Assembly (NCBI GenBank): GCA_945861155.1
Contig: CAMATN010000018.1
Span: forward strand, 1-53,243
Reading direction: 5' to 3'
Length of the DNA stretch: 53,243 bases
From: Rhizobium sp. Q54
Lineage (GTDB): Bacteria > Pseudomonadota > Alphaproteobacteria > ATCC43930 > CGMCC-115725
The notes under the pieces: model-generated
Databases searched by the model: none
What the model was told of the DNA's origin: nothing
Seen by the model: only the letters and a program-made list of their open reading frames with translations
Program-made: the position numbers and the translations under genes
Shown here: in pieces, positions 43,495 to 52,894 of the stretch
How the letters are laid out: each line of letters begins with the position of its first letter
Position numbering within the stretch: position 1 is the stretch's first letter

Positions 43495-43974
43495 TCAGGA
43501 GGGGACGCGCCGCGGCGCGACGAACTCGGCCGGCTCCGGACAATTCGCAGGCAGTGGCAGACCGAGCATGAGGATCTCGATCAGTTCCAGGAACTGCGAG
43601 ATCGCGATCGGTTTGGCCATGTACCCGTCGCACCCGCTGGCGCGGATCTTTTCTTCGTCGCCGCGCAACGCATAGGCTGTCGTAGCGATGATCGGGATGT
43701 CCCGAGTGCTCGCGTCCGCTTTCAGGCTGTGAGTGACGTCTATGCCCGAGATATCGGGTAACTGAATATCCATGATGATCAGGTCGGGGTGCTGGCGGTG
43801 CGCCAGATCGAGGCCGTGCGACCCGTCGATCGCCTGCAGCACCTCATAGCCCTGCGCCTCAACCATCGCGCTGAACAGCTTCATGTTGAGCGGGTTGTCC
43901 TCGACGATAAGAACGCATTTGCGCTCGATTATCGCTGTGGGCTCGGCAATCGTCGCCATCGGAGCCTCTACCAT
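43495..43974 (-). CDS. Single-domain response regulator, DivK-like
   Basis: 159 residues: one receiver domain with no output domain. Acidic pocket E25/D26 (VEDNPLN), phospho-acceptor D69 (IIMDIQLP), T98/T99 and K121 (YMAKP). VEDNPLNMKLFSAMVEA is the DivK wording. DivK controls polar differentiation and the cell cycle in alphaproteobacteria; this one has an ~18-residue N-terminal and ~20-residue C-terminal extension that DivK lacks, so it may be a paralogue. No partner kinase is adjacent. Confidence 0.85.
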   Translation of the reverse strand: MVEAPMATIAEPTAIIERKCVLIVEDNPLNMKLFSAMVEAQGYEVLQAIDGSHGLDLAHRQHPDLIIMDIQLPDISGIDVTHSLKADASTRDIPIIATTAYALRGDEEKIRASGCDGYMAKPIAISQFLELIEILMLGLPLPANCPEPAEFVAPRRVPS

Positions 43975-44020
43975 AGGTTCGACCGCTGTCGTCGCGACCG
44001 TTTCAGCACACTACGCTAAG

Positions 44021-44047
44021 GTTAAATCATTATGAAAATGTTAAATC
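44021..44047. promoter_or_regulatory. GTTAAATC direct repeat upstream of the DivK-like gene
   Basis: GTTAAATC occurs at 44021-44028 and 44040-44047, in an AT-rich patch in an otherwise GC-rich region, about 50-70 bp before the regulator start. TTAA half-sites recall CtrA, but the spacing (15 bases between TTAAs) does not fit TTAA-N7-TTAA. Could be a regulator site or the promoter itself. Confidence 0.35.
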
Positions 44048-44071
44048 CGGTATTTTAGCGATCGCCGGTTT

Positions 44072-44587
44072 CTAGCGATCATAAGTGATCATTGCGGCTA
44101 GCGGCACGTTGAGGTCGCGGCGTCCCTGGAGGAAGGCCAGCTCGATGATGCAGGCGGCGGCGGCCACCGTGCCGCCTTGTTGCTCGACCAGCGCGATCGC
44201 CGCCCGCATCGTGCCGCCGGTCGCGATCAAATCGTCGAGCACGATCACCCGCTGCCCGGGCGAGATCGCGTCGTCCTGGACCTCGATCGTATCCGTCCCG
44301 TATTCGAGGTCGTAGGTGTAGCGGGTCGTCTTGCCCGGCAGCTTCCCCTTTTTGCGCACCATCGCAAAGCCGCAGCCGAGGGCGTAAGCGAGCGGCGCGG
44401 CGACCAGAAACCCGCGCGATTCGATGCCGACGAGCAATTCCGGCCGATGCGGGCGGATCGCCGCGGCAAGCTCCTCCACCATCGCGCGCCAGGCGGTCGG
44501 ATGCGCCAGCAGCGTCGAAATATCGTAAAACAAGATCCCGGGTTTGGGAAAATCGGGGATCGCGCGGATGTGCTCTTTGAAGTCCAT
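44072..44587 (-). CDS. apt: Adenine phosphoribosyltransferase
   Basis: Salvages adenine to AMP using PRPP. It is 171 residues from the ATG at 44587 ([21 protein letters not shown]). The PRPP loop is [14 protein letters not shown] and the purine-specificity region [16 protein letters not shown] is present. The frame is open 41 codons upstream but unsupported. Divergent from the mla operon. Confidence 0.94.
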   Translation of the reverse strand: MDFKEHIRAIPDFPKPGILFYDISTLLAHPTAWRAMVEELAAAIRPHRPELLVGIESRGFLVAAPLAYALGCGFAMVRKKGKLPGKTTRYTYDLEYGTDTIEVQDDAISPGQRVIVLDDLIATGGTMRAAIALVEQQGGTVAAAACIIELAFLQGRRDLNVPLAAMITYDR

Positions 44588-44694
44588 GCTTCCTGCTCGC
44601 GTGCCCAACCTATCCGTTGCGGGATACCGGGTTTTCGCGTAGTTGGGAAGGGTCGACGACCGTATTGATTTTTGACAGATCCTGGCGATCGAGG

Positions 44695-45831
44695 ATGGCG
44701 CTCCCCGCAACGATCGTTGCCTCGGAGGAGGCGGGTGCGCTCTTCTTGCGCGCCGAAGGGGATTGGCTGGTCGCCGCCGCCGCGCAACTCGACCGCCGGC
44801 TGCATGCGCTCGACCTGCCGACGGGGCGCAAAGTGACCTTGGATCTCGGCGGGATCGAGCGGCTCGACACCGCTGGCGCCTGGCTGCTGCTGCGCACCGA
44901 GCAGGCGCTCGCGGCCCGCGGCAACAATGTCGAATTCGCCAATCTGCGAGACACTCTCGCGCCGTTGTTCGATCAGCTCCGCGCCAGGGAGATGCGCCCT
45001 CCCCCGCCGCACCCGATCCCGCCGCACCACACGCTGGTCGGCTTCGTCGCGCGGATTGGCGAGGTGACGATAAGGATCCTGCGCCAAATCTATTCGATGA
45101 TCGGCTTCGGCGGGCTGGTCTCGCTGACGGTGGCGCGACTGCTGGCCAACCCGCGCCGCCTGCGGGTTGTCGCGACCGTGCGGCAGATGGAGCAGACCGG
45201 TCTCGACGCGATGCCGATCGTCGGTCTCTTGTCGTTTCTGATCGGGGTCGTGATGGCCTATCAGGGCGCCGACCAGCTCAGGCGATTCGGCGCCGAAATC
45301 TATACCGTCAACCTGCTCGGCGTCGCGATCCTGCGCGAATTGGGGGTGCTGTTGACGGCGATCATCATTGCCGGCCGCTCGGGCAGCGCCTTTACGGCCC
45401 AGATCGGGACGATGCAGGTCAACCAGGAGATCGACGCGATGCGCACGCTCGGCCTCGACCCGATCGAGGTGCTGGTGCTGCCGCGGGTATTCGGCCTCGT
45501 GCTGACGCTGCCGCTGCTGGTCTTTTTTGCCGACGCGATGGGGTTGCTGGGTGGCGTCCTGATGACCTGGGCGACGCTCGGGATCTCGGTTCCGGCGTTT
45601 TTCGAGCAGCTGCGCGGCGCTGTTACCGGATGGACCTTGTGGGTCGGGATCATCAAGGCGCCGTTCTTTGCCGCGATCATCGCGATGGTGGGGTGTTACG
45701 AGGGGTTCAACGTGGCGGGGAGCGCCGACAGCGTCGGCCGCCTGACCACCCAATCGGTCGTCGAATCGATTTTTGTCGTGATCGTTGCCGATGCGGCTTT
45801 CTCCATTCTGTTTTCGTTGTTGCGGATCTGA
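44695..45831 (+). CDS. mlaE: Mla-type ABC permease with N-terminal STAS domain
   Basis: 378 residues. The first ~105 residues form a STAS-like domain ([19 protein letters not shown]), which corresponds to MlaB fused onto the permease. The rest is the MlaE permease, with [18 protein letters not shown], the [14 protein letters not shown] segment and the conserved [35 protein letters not shown]. The ATG at 44695 is chosen; an earlier GTG/ATG frame from 44617 lacks support. First gene of a four-gene operon that moves phospholipids between the membranes. Confidence 0.9.
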   Translation: MALPATIVASEEAGALFLRAEGDWLVAAAAQLDRRLHALDLPTGRKVTLDLGGIERLDTAGAWLLLRTEQALAARGNNVEFANLRDTLAPLFDQLRAREMRPPPPHPIPPHHTLVGFVARIGEVTIRILRQIYSMIGFGGLVSLTVARLLANPRRLRVVATVRQMEQTGLDAMPIVGLLSFLIGVVMAYQGADQLRRFGAEIYTVNLLGVAILRELGVLLTAIIIAGRSGSAFTAQIGTMQVNQEIDAMRTLGLDPIEVLVLPRVFGLVLTLPLLVFFADAMGLLGGVLMTWATLGISVPAFFEQLRGAVTGWTLWVGIIKAPFFAAIIAMVGCYEGFNVAGSADSVGRLTTQSVVESIFVVIVADAAFSILFSLLRI

Positions 45832-45833
45832 GC

Positions 45834-46613
45834 GTGGCCGGCGAGCCTGACGAGATCGTGATCCGGGTGCGGGGCCTCGTTACCCGTTTTGGCGCCCAGA
45901 CGGTGCATGACGGGCTCGATCTCGATGTCCGGCGCGGCGAGGTGATCGGCATCGTCGGCGGGTCGGGCAGCGGCAAGTCGGTGCTGCTGCGCAGCATAAT
46001 CGGGCTCCGGCGCCCCGAGGAGGGCGACATCGAGGTACTGGGTCGGGACGTGCTGAACATCGACACCGCCGAAGCGCACGAACTCGAACAGCGCTGGGGC
46101 GTCCTGTTCCAGGACGGCGCGCTGTTCAGTTCGCTGACGGTGATGCAAAACATCGAGGTGCCGCTGCGCGAGCATTGTCCGATGCCGGAGCCGCTGATGG
46201 ACGAGATCGCCGCCTGCAAGATCGCGCTCGTCGGGCTGCCCGAGCCGACCGCGGACAAGTTTCCCTCCCAGCTCTCGGGCGGCATGCGCAAGCGCGCCGG
46301 CCTCGCGCGCGCCCTGTCGCTCGACCCCGAGATCCTGTTTCTCGACGAGCCGACCGCCGGGCTCGACCCGATCGCCGCGGCCGAGTTCGACCGGCTGATC
46401 GCCGACCTGAAAGCGAGCCTCGGCCTCACCGTGTTCCTCGTGACCCACGACCTCGACACGCTGTTCGCGATTTGCGACCGCGTCGCCGTGCTGGTCGACA
46501 AGACGATACGGGTCGGCAGCCTGGCCGAGCAGCTGGCCGACGACCACCCGTGGATCCGCGCCTATTTTCACGGTCCGCGCGGCCGGGCGGCACACCCGGA
46601 CGGCGGACGGTAG
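45834..46613 (+). CDS. mlaF: Mla-type ABC transporter ATP-binding protein
   Basis: 259 residues from the GTG at 45834, three bases after the permease stop. Walker A GGSGSGKS (42-49), signature QLSGGMRKRAGLARAL and Walker B ILFLDEPTAGLDP are complete; the LSGGM variant is usual for MlaF. The N-terminal VRGLVTRFGAQTVHDGLDL is typical of MlaF. The frame continues upstream through mlaE, which is a shadow. Confidence 0.93.
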   Translation: MAGEPDEIVIRVRGLVTRFGAQTVHDGLDLDVRRGEVIGIVGGSGSGKSVLLRSIIGLRRPEEGDIEVLGRDVLNIDTAEAHELEQRWGVLFQDGALFSSLTVMQNIEVPLREHCPMPEPLMDEIAACKIALVGLPEPTADKFPSQLSGGMRKRAGLARALSLDPEILFLDEPTAGLDPIAAAEFDRLIADLKASLGLTVFLVTHDLDTLFAICDRVAVLVDKTIRVGSLAEQLADDHPWIRAYFHGPRGRAAHPDGGR

Positions 46614-46620
46614 AAGAGGC

Positions 46621-47562
46621 ATGGAAACACGGGCCAATTACGTTGCGGTCGGCGCCTTTGTGCTGGCGATGATCGTCCTCGCCTTTGCCGCGGTGCTGTG
46701 GCTGGCGCGCGGCCAGCTGACCACGCAATACGCCGATTACGACATCTATTTTGAAGGCCCGGTGACCGGGCTGCGCGGTGGTTCGACGGTCGAATACAAC
46801 GGCGTGCCGGTCGGCCGGGTCAGCGACATCCGCATCGACCCGGCCAATGTCGAATTGATCCGGGTGACCGTCGAGATCGACGCCAAGGTCGCGATCAAGA
46901 CCGATGCCACCGCCAGCGTCGAGACCAATATCCTGAGCGGCGTTTCGTACATCCAGGTCGTCGGCGGGACCCAGGAGGCGGCGCTGTTGCGCCCGCAGCC
47001 CGGTCAGCGCTATGCGGTCATCGAATCGCGGCGCTCGCGCCTTGCCAGCGTCACCGCCCGCGCGCCGCAGATCCTCGACAAGGTGAATGACACCGTGGAG
47101 CGGCTGAACCAGCTGCTCGACGAGAAGAACCGCCAAGCCCTGACCGAGAGCCTCGACAATCTGCGGGTATTCACCGCCGGGCTCGCCGAGCGCAACAAGG
47201 ACATCGCCGACCTCTCCGACAACGCCAACAAAGCCGCTGCCGCGCTGACCAGTCTGCTCGGCAACGTCGATCGCAGCTATGCCGGTCCCGACGGGATCGG
47301 CAACCGGCTGGCCACGGCAATCGCCGATTTCGACCGGGTGGCCAAGAATTTGGGAGACACCAACAAGCTGCTCCAGCTCGCTTTGCAGGACGTGCGGCCG
47401 GGGCTGCGCAGCTTCAGCCAGCAGACGCTGAGCGATGTCGGGAGCCTGATTGCCGAGGTGCGCCAGCTGGTGTCCGGGTTGAGCCGGGCGGCCGCCGAGA
47501 TCGAGCGCGATCCGAGCCGCGTCCTGTTCGGCGACCGACGCGAAGGATACCGCCCGAAATGA
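46621..47562 (+). CDS. mlaD: MlaD-type MCE lipid-transfer protein
   Basis: 313 residues: N-terminal membrane anchor (FVLAMIVLAFAAVLWLARG) and an MCE domain (YDIYFEGPVTGLRGGSTVEY, NGVPVGRVSDIRIDP, ILSGVSYIQVVGG). A long helical C-terminal region (KVNDTVERLNQLLDEKNRQA; VAKNLGDTNKLLQLALQD) follows. MCE hexamers form the periplasmic channel that ferries lipids. Ends overlapping the next gene by 4 bp. Confidence 0.92.
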   Translation: METRANYVAVGAFVLAMIVLAFAAVLWLARGQLTTQYADYDIYFEGPVTGLRGGSTVEYNGVPVGRVSDIRIDPANVELIRVTVEIDAKVAIKTDATASVETNILSGVSYIQVVGGTQEAALLRPQPGQRYAVIESRRSRLASVTARAPQILDKVNDTVERLNQLLDEKNRQALTESLDNLRVFTAGLAERNKDIADLSDNANKAAAALTSLLGNVDRSYAGPDGIGNRLATAIADFDRVAKNLGDTNKLLQLALQDVRPGLRSFSQQTLSDVGSLIAEVRQLVSGLSRAAAEIERDPSRVLFGDRREGYRPK

Positions 47563-48203
47563 GCCTCGTCCCGCGGCGGTATGGCGTCGTCCTTCTCGCC
47601 GCCGGTCTGTGTAGCCTGCTGCTGGCCGGCTGCGGCGGGATATTGTCCGCGCCGCCGGAGCGCCAGCTTTACCGCGCTGCCCCGACATTCGCCTTTGCGC
47701 CGGGCCTGAAGCGGGTCGCGGCACAGCTCCTCGTCGCGACGCCGAGCGCGTCGGCCGGGCTTGAGGGCAGGCGGATCGCACTGACCCGCTCGCCGGTGTC
47801 GCTCGACTATTTCGCCGATGCGGAATGGACCGACCGCGTGCCGCTGCTCGTCCAGGCGGCGCTCGTCGAGGGGTTCGAGAAAAGCGCGGCCGTCACCGCG
47901 GTCGGACCCGAAAGCCTCGGTCTGCGCGCCGATTTCATCCTGGAAACGGCGATTCGCGATTTCCAGGCGGTTTACGGGTCTGCGGAGGCGCCCCCGCGCG
48001 CGGTGATCCGGCTCAGCCTCAAGTTGATCCGGATGCCCGAGCGTAAAATCGTCGCCCAGACCTCCCTGAGCAGCGAAGCGGCGGCGGCGGGCAATGCGAT
48101 CCCCGATACGATTCGCGCCTTCGACGCTGCTCTCGGCGACGCGGTCTCGCGGGCCGTGACCTGGACCGTTACCAATCCGCTCTTGTCGGAAAAACGCAGA
48201 TAG
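47559..48203 (+). CDS. ABC transport auxiliary lipoprotein (PqiC/DUF330-like)
   Basis: 214 residues with a lipoprotein signal (lipobox LLAGC, C25). The body (ILSAPPERQLYRAAPTFAF, SVDYF-like SLDYFADAEWTDRVPLLVQ, LETAIRDFQAVY) matches the auxiliary lipoprotein found at the end of MCE operons. Likely outer-membrane side component; it overlaps mlaD as ATGA. Confidence 0.88.
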   Translation: MSLVPRRYGVVLLAAGLCSLLLAGCGGILSAPPERQLYRAAPTFAFAPGLKRVAAQLLVATPSASAGLEGRRIALTRSPVSLDYFADAEWTDRVPLLVQAALVEGFEKSAAVTAVGPESLGLRADFILETAIRDFQAVYGSAEAPPRAVIRLSLKLIRMPERKIVAQTSLSSEAAAAGNAIPDTIRAFDAALGDAVSRAVTWTVTNPLLSEKRR

Positions 48204-48250
48204 GTAATATCGCGGACACGTTTTGTTCTTATGGACGTTAGGGGTGGGCG

Positions 48251-49057
48251 GTGGATTGGCGCGAGCGCGACGTCGAGGCGGCATTGATGCTGCGCGAGTG
48301 CCGCGAGGCGCTCGCCGCACGCGGCAGCACGGTGATCCATGAGGGCGTCGGGGAGGCAGTCGGGCGCGAGGCGGCCGGCGACGCCGCCGCCGACATCGTC
48401 GACTGGCGGCATTACCCCGAGGGCGAGGTCTACGATCCGGCCAGTCACGTCCAGTATTTCTATCATCGCCATCCCCCGCACAAATTGGCCGCACCCGATG
48501 CCGCCGGGCGGGCCGAGCACGGCCATTTCCACCTGTTCCTCGGCGGCGAAGGCATCCCCGCCGGAATGGCGCCGTTGCTGTTGCCCGAGATCGCGGTCGC
48601 CAACGCCGCGCTGCCGCGTCAATCGGCGCCGCTGAAGCGCGGCGGCAGCGACGAAATCTGTCATCTGGTGGCGATCGCGGTAAACGCGCAGGGCGACCCG
48701 ATCCGGCTGTTCACGACCAATCGCTGGGTCACGGGCGAGACTTGGTATCGCGCCGAGGATGTAATCGGGATGCTCGGTCGCGTCCGATTCGCTCACAGCG
48801 AAAAACCGGCTCTGCTCAACCGCTGGATCGAGGCGCTGGTCAGGCTGTTTCAGCCTGAAATCGCGGTGCTGTTGCGCCAGCGCGACCAGGTGATCGTCGA
48901 TTGGCGCTGGCGCTGGCCGCGCGGCAATGTCTTCGACGATCCGCGGCTCGAAATCGCCTCCAGTTTCGACATCGATATCGAGGCGCGGATTGCGGTTGCG
49001 CCGGGCGCGGCGCGCGGCGCGCGGCTGCCGTCAATGGCCGAAGGGTGGGGAGCGTAA
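48251..49057 (+). CDS. Conserved protein of unknown function, His-rich (DUF6969-like)
   Basis: 268 residues from GTG at 48251. I recall the combination DIVDWRHYPEGEVYDPASH with EHGHFHLF from the DUF6969 family, but this is memory, not a search. Many His, Asp and Glu residues cluster in residues 55-100 (YFYHRHPPHK, HGHFHLFLGG), which hints at a metal centre. The C-terminal part (DQVIVDWRWRWPRGNVFDDP) has a Trp-rich loop. No signal or membrane segment. Begins 47 bp after the Mla operon, possibly cotranscribed. Confidence 0.55.
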   Translation: MDWRERDVEAALMLRECREALAARGSTVIHEGVGEAVGREAAGDAAADIVDWRHYPEGEVYDPASHVQYFYHRHPPHKLAAPDAAGRAEHGHFHLFLGGEGIPAGMAPLLLPEIAVANAALPRQSAPLKRGGSDEICHLVAIAVNAQGDPIRLFTTNRWVTGETWYRAEDVIGMLGRVRFAHSEKPALLNRWIEALVRLFQPEIAVLLRQRDQVIVDWRWRWPRGNVFDDPRLEIASSFDIDIEARIAVAPGAARGARLPSMAEGWGA

Positions 49058-49121
49058 ACCAAACCGCAAGGAAACTGGTGGAAGCTCGCTCTGCATCGAA
49101 TTGTTGGGACTGGAGTGAGCT

Positions 49122-50330
49122 GTGTCAGGTTCCGCGTCCGCCATGACGCTTGAGCATCCCACCGCATTGCAAGCCGACTCGGCCCTGATCGCTTACGCGT
49201 TGAGGGGGCTCAGCCGCTGCTGGGTGCCGGAGCGGGGACGCTATTCCCACATCTACCGGCTCGACGCGGCCGAGTCGGCGACCGATTCCCCGAACCTGTC
49301 TGTGCCGGAAAGCGATGCGTTCTACACGCTCAACGTCTTGCTGGGCCTGTCGCGGCTCGGCCAGTCCGAGCCGGGCAGCGAGGCGCGCGGCGAGTTGCCG
49401 GATTTGCGCCAGACCCCCGACTTGCGGCAGACCTACGAAGGGTGCTGCCGCGAGGCCGGCAACCCGCGGTTCCGCCCCTATGCCCACGGCATGGCGCTGT
49501 GGGTCGGGGCGCGGCTCGGTCTCGCGCCGCCGGAGCTGGTGCTCGACCGGGTGCTGGCGGTCGCCGCGGACCGGCATGCGCTGGCCCGGCTGACAGCGCA
49601 GGATGTCGGGATGCTGATCTCCGGCACGACCGCGATGAATGTCGCCGACGGCGGCATCTGGCGTCCGGTAACGGAGACTTTGGTCGAACATTTGCGCCAG
49701 CGTTACCACAACCCGGCCACCGGCCTCTTCTACAACCAGGCGACCGGTCCGCGGCGCTGGTTTTCGTCGTTCGCCAGCCAGGTCTATTCGACACTGGCGC
49801 TCTATCATTACGGCGAGGCGTTCGGAGCCGATTGGGCGATCGGCATCGCCAACGACACGGCGGCGCGGCTGATCGCATTGCAGGGCAGCCGGGGCGAATG
49901 GCCGTGGTTCTATTACGTGCCGGGCGGCCGGGTCGTCGATTTCTATGAAATCTACTCGGTGCATCAGCACGGCATGGCGCCGGCCTTTCTGCATCATGCG
50001 GTGGCACACGGGGTCTCGGGCGCCCGCGACGCGCTGGTGCGGGGCTTTGGCTGGCTGTTCGGCGACAACGAGATGGGCGTGTCGATGCTGCGCCCGGCCG
50101 AAGGCATGTTCTACCGCTCGCAGGTCCGCGCCGGCGAACTCGACACTGCCTGGCCGCGACTGCGGCGCGGTCTTGGCAACGCAGTGCTGCGCCGCGACGA
50201 CGACGTCGAGCGCCATCAGGGCCTCGTGCTGCGCCAGGAATGCCGCAGCTACGAACTCGGCTGGATTCTGTGGTCGTTCGGCGGGCGTTCGGATTATCCC
50301 GAGCTGACCGACCGACCCGAGTTCGCGTGA
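49122..50330 (+). CDS. Alpha/alpha-toroid-like protein of unknown function, wecB-linked
   Basis: 402 residues from GTG at 49122 (ATG at 49143 is an alternative). No known motif is certain. The periodic helical segments and aromatic-rich [26 protein letters not shown] and [16 protein letters not shown] resemble the active-side loops of alpha/alpha-barrel enzymes (epimerase-, lyase- or hydrolase-type acting on glycans). An internal near-duplicate [12 protein letters not shown] occurs at ~88-99. Its TGA overlaps the wecB ATG (TGATG), so it is translationally coupled to UDP-GlcNAc epimerase. A role in surface glycan handling is inferred only from context. Confidence 0.55.
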   Translation: MSGSASAMTLEHPTALQADSALIAYALRGLSRCWVPERGRYSHIYRLDAAESATDSPNLSVPESDAFYTLNVLLGLSRLGQSEPGSEARGELPDLRQTPDLRQTYEGCCREAGNPRFRPYAHGMALWVGARLGLAPPELVLDRVLAVAADRHALARLTAQDVGMLISGTTAMNVADGGIWRPVTETLVEHLRQRYHNPATGLFYNQATGPRRWFSSFASQVYSTLALYHYGEAFGADWAIGIANDTAARLIALQGSRGEWPWFYYVPGGRVVDFYEIYSVHQHGMAPAFLHHAVAHGVSGARDALVRGFGWLFGDNEMGVSMLRPAEGMFYRSQVRAGELDTAWPRLRRGLGNAVLRRDDDVERHQGLVLRQECRSYELGWILWSFGGRSDYPELTDRPEFA

Positions 50331-51424
50331 TGACCGATAAGCGAGTCGACATCCATCTGATCGCGGCAGCGCGGCCGAATTTCATGAAGATCGCGCCGCT
50401 GCTGCACGCCCTGAACCGGACCGATTGGTGCCGGCCGGTGCTGGTTCATACCGGGCAGCATTACGACCCGCAGATGTCGGACGTGTTTCTGCGCCAGCTT
50501 GGCCTCCCGGCCCCGGATATTCACCTCGGTATCGGGTCGGGCAGCCATGCCGAGCAGACCGCCGGGGTCATGGTCGCCTATGAGCGCGTCTGTCTCGCCG
50601 ACCCGCCGCGCTGGGTCGTCGTCGCGGGCGATGTCAATTCGACCGCGGCCTGCACCCTGGTGGCAAAGAAATTATGCCTGCCGGTCGCCCATCTCGAAGC
50701 CGGCCTGCGCAGCGGCGACCGCACGATGCCGGAGGAAATCAATCGGCTCGTCACCGACGCGATCGCCGATCTGCTGTGGACCCCGTCCGAGGACGCCGAC
50801 GCCAATCTGCTGCGCGAGGGCGTGCCGCCCGACAAGATCGCGCGGATCGGCAACATCATGATCGATTCGTTCGAGATGCTGCGCGAGACGATCGCCGCGT
50901 GCCGCTACCATGACGGGCTCGGGCTGTATCCGGGCGGCTTCGGCATCGTCACGATGCACCGGCCGGCCAATGTCGACGATCCCTTGGCGTTGGCGGCGGT
51001 GATCGCGCAGCTCGAGCGCGTCGACCGGCGGCTGCCGCTGGTCTTTCCGGTGCATCCGCGGACCCGGCGGCGCCTCTTTGAGTTCGGTCTCGCCGACCGG
51101 CTGGGTTCAGCCCGCTTGATCGAGCCGTTGGGCTATGTCGAGTTCATGAGCCTCGTTGCCGCCGCTCGCCTGGTCATCACCGATTCGGGCGGCGTGCAGG
51201 AGGAGACGACCTATCTCGGCATCCCGTGCCTGACGGTGCGCGACACGACCGAGCGCCCGATCACGATCTCGCAGGGCACCAACCGCCTGGTGCCGATCGA
51301 CGCGATCGAAAGCGCCGTCGACGAGGTGCTCGGGGACCGCTGGGAACGGCGCGGGCCGCCCCAATTATGGGATGGCCATGCTGCGGACCGCGCGGTCGCA
51401 TCATTGCGCGCCCGCCTGGGATGA
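50330..51424 (+). CDS. wecB: UDP-N-acetylglucosamine 2-epimerase
   Basis: Interconverts UDP-GlcNAc and UDP-ManNAc, a precursor for surface polysaccharides. It is 364 residues. Motifs [49 protein letters not shown] (catalytic acids) and MHRPANVDD are complete. ATG at 50330 overlaps the preceding stop (TGATG); an upstream extension is a shadow. Converges with the methyltransferase over 24 bp and a tandem repeat. Confidence 0.9.
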   Translation: MTDKRVDIHLIAAARPNFMKIAPLLHALNRTDWCRPVLVHTGQHYDPQMSDVFLRQLGLPAPDIHLGIGSGSHAEQTAGVMVAYERVCLADPPRWVVVAGDVNSTAACTLVAKKLCLPVAHLEAGLRSGDRTMPEEINRLVTDAIADLLWTPSEDADANLLREGVPPDKIARIGNIMIDSFEMLRETIAACRYHDGLGLYPGGFGIVTMHRPANVDDPLALAAVIAQLERVDRRLPLVFPVHPRTRRRLFEFGLADRLGSARLIEPLGYVEFMSLVAAARLVITDSGGVQEETTYLGIPCLTVRDTTERPITISQGTNRLVPIDAIESAVDEVLGDRWERRGPPQLWDGHAADRAVASLRARLG

Positions 51425-52096
51425 CCCCGCCTGGGATGACGCGTTCGCGGTCAGCTTTCTTAGGATCCATTTGGGCGGCTGAATGATCAGCGGGCGGCCG
51501 AGCCGCGCCGAGAACTCGCCGGCGGCGCGGATCACGCCGGGCCATGCCTCGTGATAATCGTCGCCGATCAGAAAGCCGCCCTCGCCCAGCACCTTCCAGA
51601 ATTCCTCGGCATCGCGCATCACGTCGGCGTATTCGTGGGACGCATCGATATGCACGACGGCCGCTGAAATTCCCAGACGCTGCAAGATAAGCGCGGCTGT
51701 CGTCGATGTCTGCGGCAGTGGCACGATGTAATCCATGACGCCGGTATAATAGACATTCTCGATAAAGGTCTGATAAAGGTCCGGAATGGCATGGATTCGC
51801 GTGAACAATCCGCCATTCCAGTGCTCGATCGAACCGAGGAACGTATCGACCGCGATAACGCAGCTATCGAGCTGAGCTTTCTTCATAGCGGCGGCCATTG
51901 TGATGGTCGACTGTCCTTTCCAGACGCCGACATCGACGACCACGTTTTGCGCCGCGATCGCCGCGAGCTGGGCCAGCGCCGGGTGGTCGCCGTTCCAGCC
52001 CTGGATGCCGGGTTGCGGCGGCCGGGCCGGCTGGAAGCCTTCCCAGATGTTCCTGCCGTACAGCCGCTGCATGATCGAGCGTTGCAGCTCCGGCAT
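51401..52096 (-). CDS. Class I SAM-dependent methyltransferase (Methyltransf_24-like)
   Basis: 231 residues. The AdoMet loop is [13 protein letters not shown] (motif I), followed by [11 protein letters not shown] and the acidic [12 protein letters not shown]. This is the pattern of TylF/Methyltransf_24 enzymes often found in polysaccharide and secondary-metabolite loci. The C-terminus ends in [12 protein letters not shown], produced by a 15-bp tandem duplication that also spans the wecB stop. Coupled to the deacetylase upstream (stop at 52097 abuts its start). Confidence 0.82.
   Translation of the reverse strand: MPELQRSIMQRLYGRNIWEGFQPARPPQPGIQGWNGDHPALAQLAAIAAQNVVVDVGVWKGQSTITMAAAMKKAQLDSCVIAVDTFLGSIEHWNGGLFTRIHAIPDLYQTFIENVYYTGVMDYIVPLPQTSTTAALILQRLGISAAVVHIDASHEYADVMRDAEEFWKVLGEGGFLIGDDYHEAWPGVIRAAGEFSARLGRPLIIQPPKWILRKLTANASSQAGSSQAGAQ
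51411..51440. repeat. Perfect 15-bp tandem duplication at convergent gene ends
   Basis: CCCGCCTGGGATGAC is present twice in a row. The first copy contains the final codons and TGA of wecB; both copies are inside the C-terminal codons of the methyltransferase, where they encode SSQAG twice. Confidence 0.92.
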
Positions 52097-52894
52097 TCAA
52101 ATCCCCAACGGCATCGGCGACAGCGGCGATCGCTGCCGCCGCAATCCGGCTTGGGCGCGGCGCAACCGGCCGACGACCTCGCTTACCGGCAGAACGTCGC
52201 AGCGCTCCCCGGCATAGGCGACCATCCGCTCCAACTGGTCCGGCGTACAGCCATAGCGCGACGGTACGGCCGCGACATCGTGGGTAAAGAAAATCAGCCA
52301 GCCGCCGATCCTGTAATTCCGGTCGACGAGCCGACACAACTCGGCCTCATCGAAACTGCGGTCGTACACCTGCTTGCTGAACAGATGCGCGAGATCGGCC
52401 GTGCCGCTGTTGATGCCGGCGGCAATGCCGCGGCACGACGCGAAACGACCGGCTAGCGCGCGCCTGGCGCCGAGCGACACCGCGCCGAACGGAAAGGCAA
52501 AACTGACCGGGACAAACCCGTCGAGCAGCGCCGAGAATGCGGCGGTGTTGTCACTGATATCGGCGAGCACCGCCGCCGACCGGGTGCGGCTGCAATCGAG
52601 ATGGGAATAGGTGTGGCAGCCGAGTTCGTGGCCCCGGTCATGCGCGGCACGGATGTCCTCGATATCGAACATCGGACCCATGTCGCTGTCCTGGCCGGCG
52701 AGCGATAGCGCGGCGTAATAGGTGCCGCGCAGGCGATATTTCTCAAGAATGGCGCCGCCTTCGGTAAGCGCCGATCTCGGGAAATCGTCGAAGCTGAACG
52801 AGACCACCCCGCCCGGCCAGTCGATCCGGGCCGGCTGCGACCGAACAAAACGGCCGACCGTGCGGGTCAGGCGAGTCGACAACGAACCGCGCAT
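52097..52894 (-). CDS. Polysaccharide deacetylase family protein
   Basis: 265 residues of NodB-type carbohydrate esterase. The first catalytic motif is FSFDDFP (D36/D37); zinc ligands are H94/H98 in HTYSHLD. The third motif appears as FAFPFGAV, and the C-terminal His is in FFTHDVAA. It removes N- or O-acetyl groups from GlcNAc-type sugars in known enzymes. The ATG at 52894 has GAGGAGG about 12 bases upstream; the frame is open to 53065 but that part has no motif. No signal peptide from this start, so it may act on cytoplasmic lipid-linked intermediates. Confidence 0.85.
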   Translation of the reverse strand: MRGSLSTRLTRTVGRFVRSQPARIDWPGGVVSFSFDDFPRSALTEGGAILEKYRLRGTYYAALSLAGQDSDMGPMFDIEDIRAAHDRGHELGCHTYSHLDCSRTRSAAVLADISDNTAAFSALLDGFVPVSFAFPFGAVSLGARRALAGRFASCRGIAAGINSGTADLAHLFSKQVYDRSFDEAELCRLVDRNYRIGGWLIFFTHDVAAVPSRYGCTPDQLERMVAYAGERCDVLPVSEVVGRLRRAQAGLRRQRSPLSPMPLGI

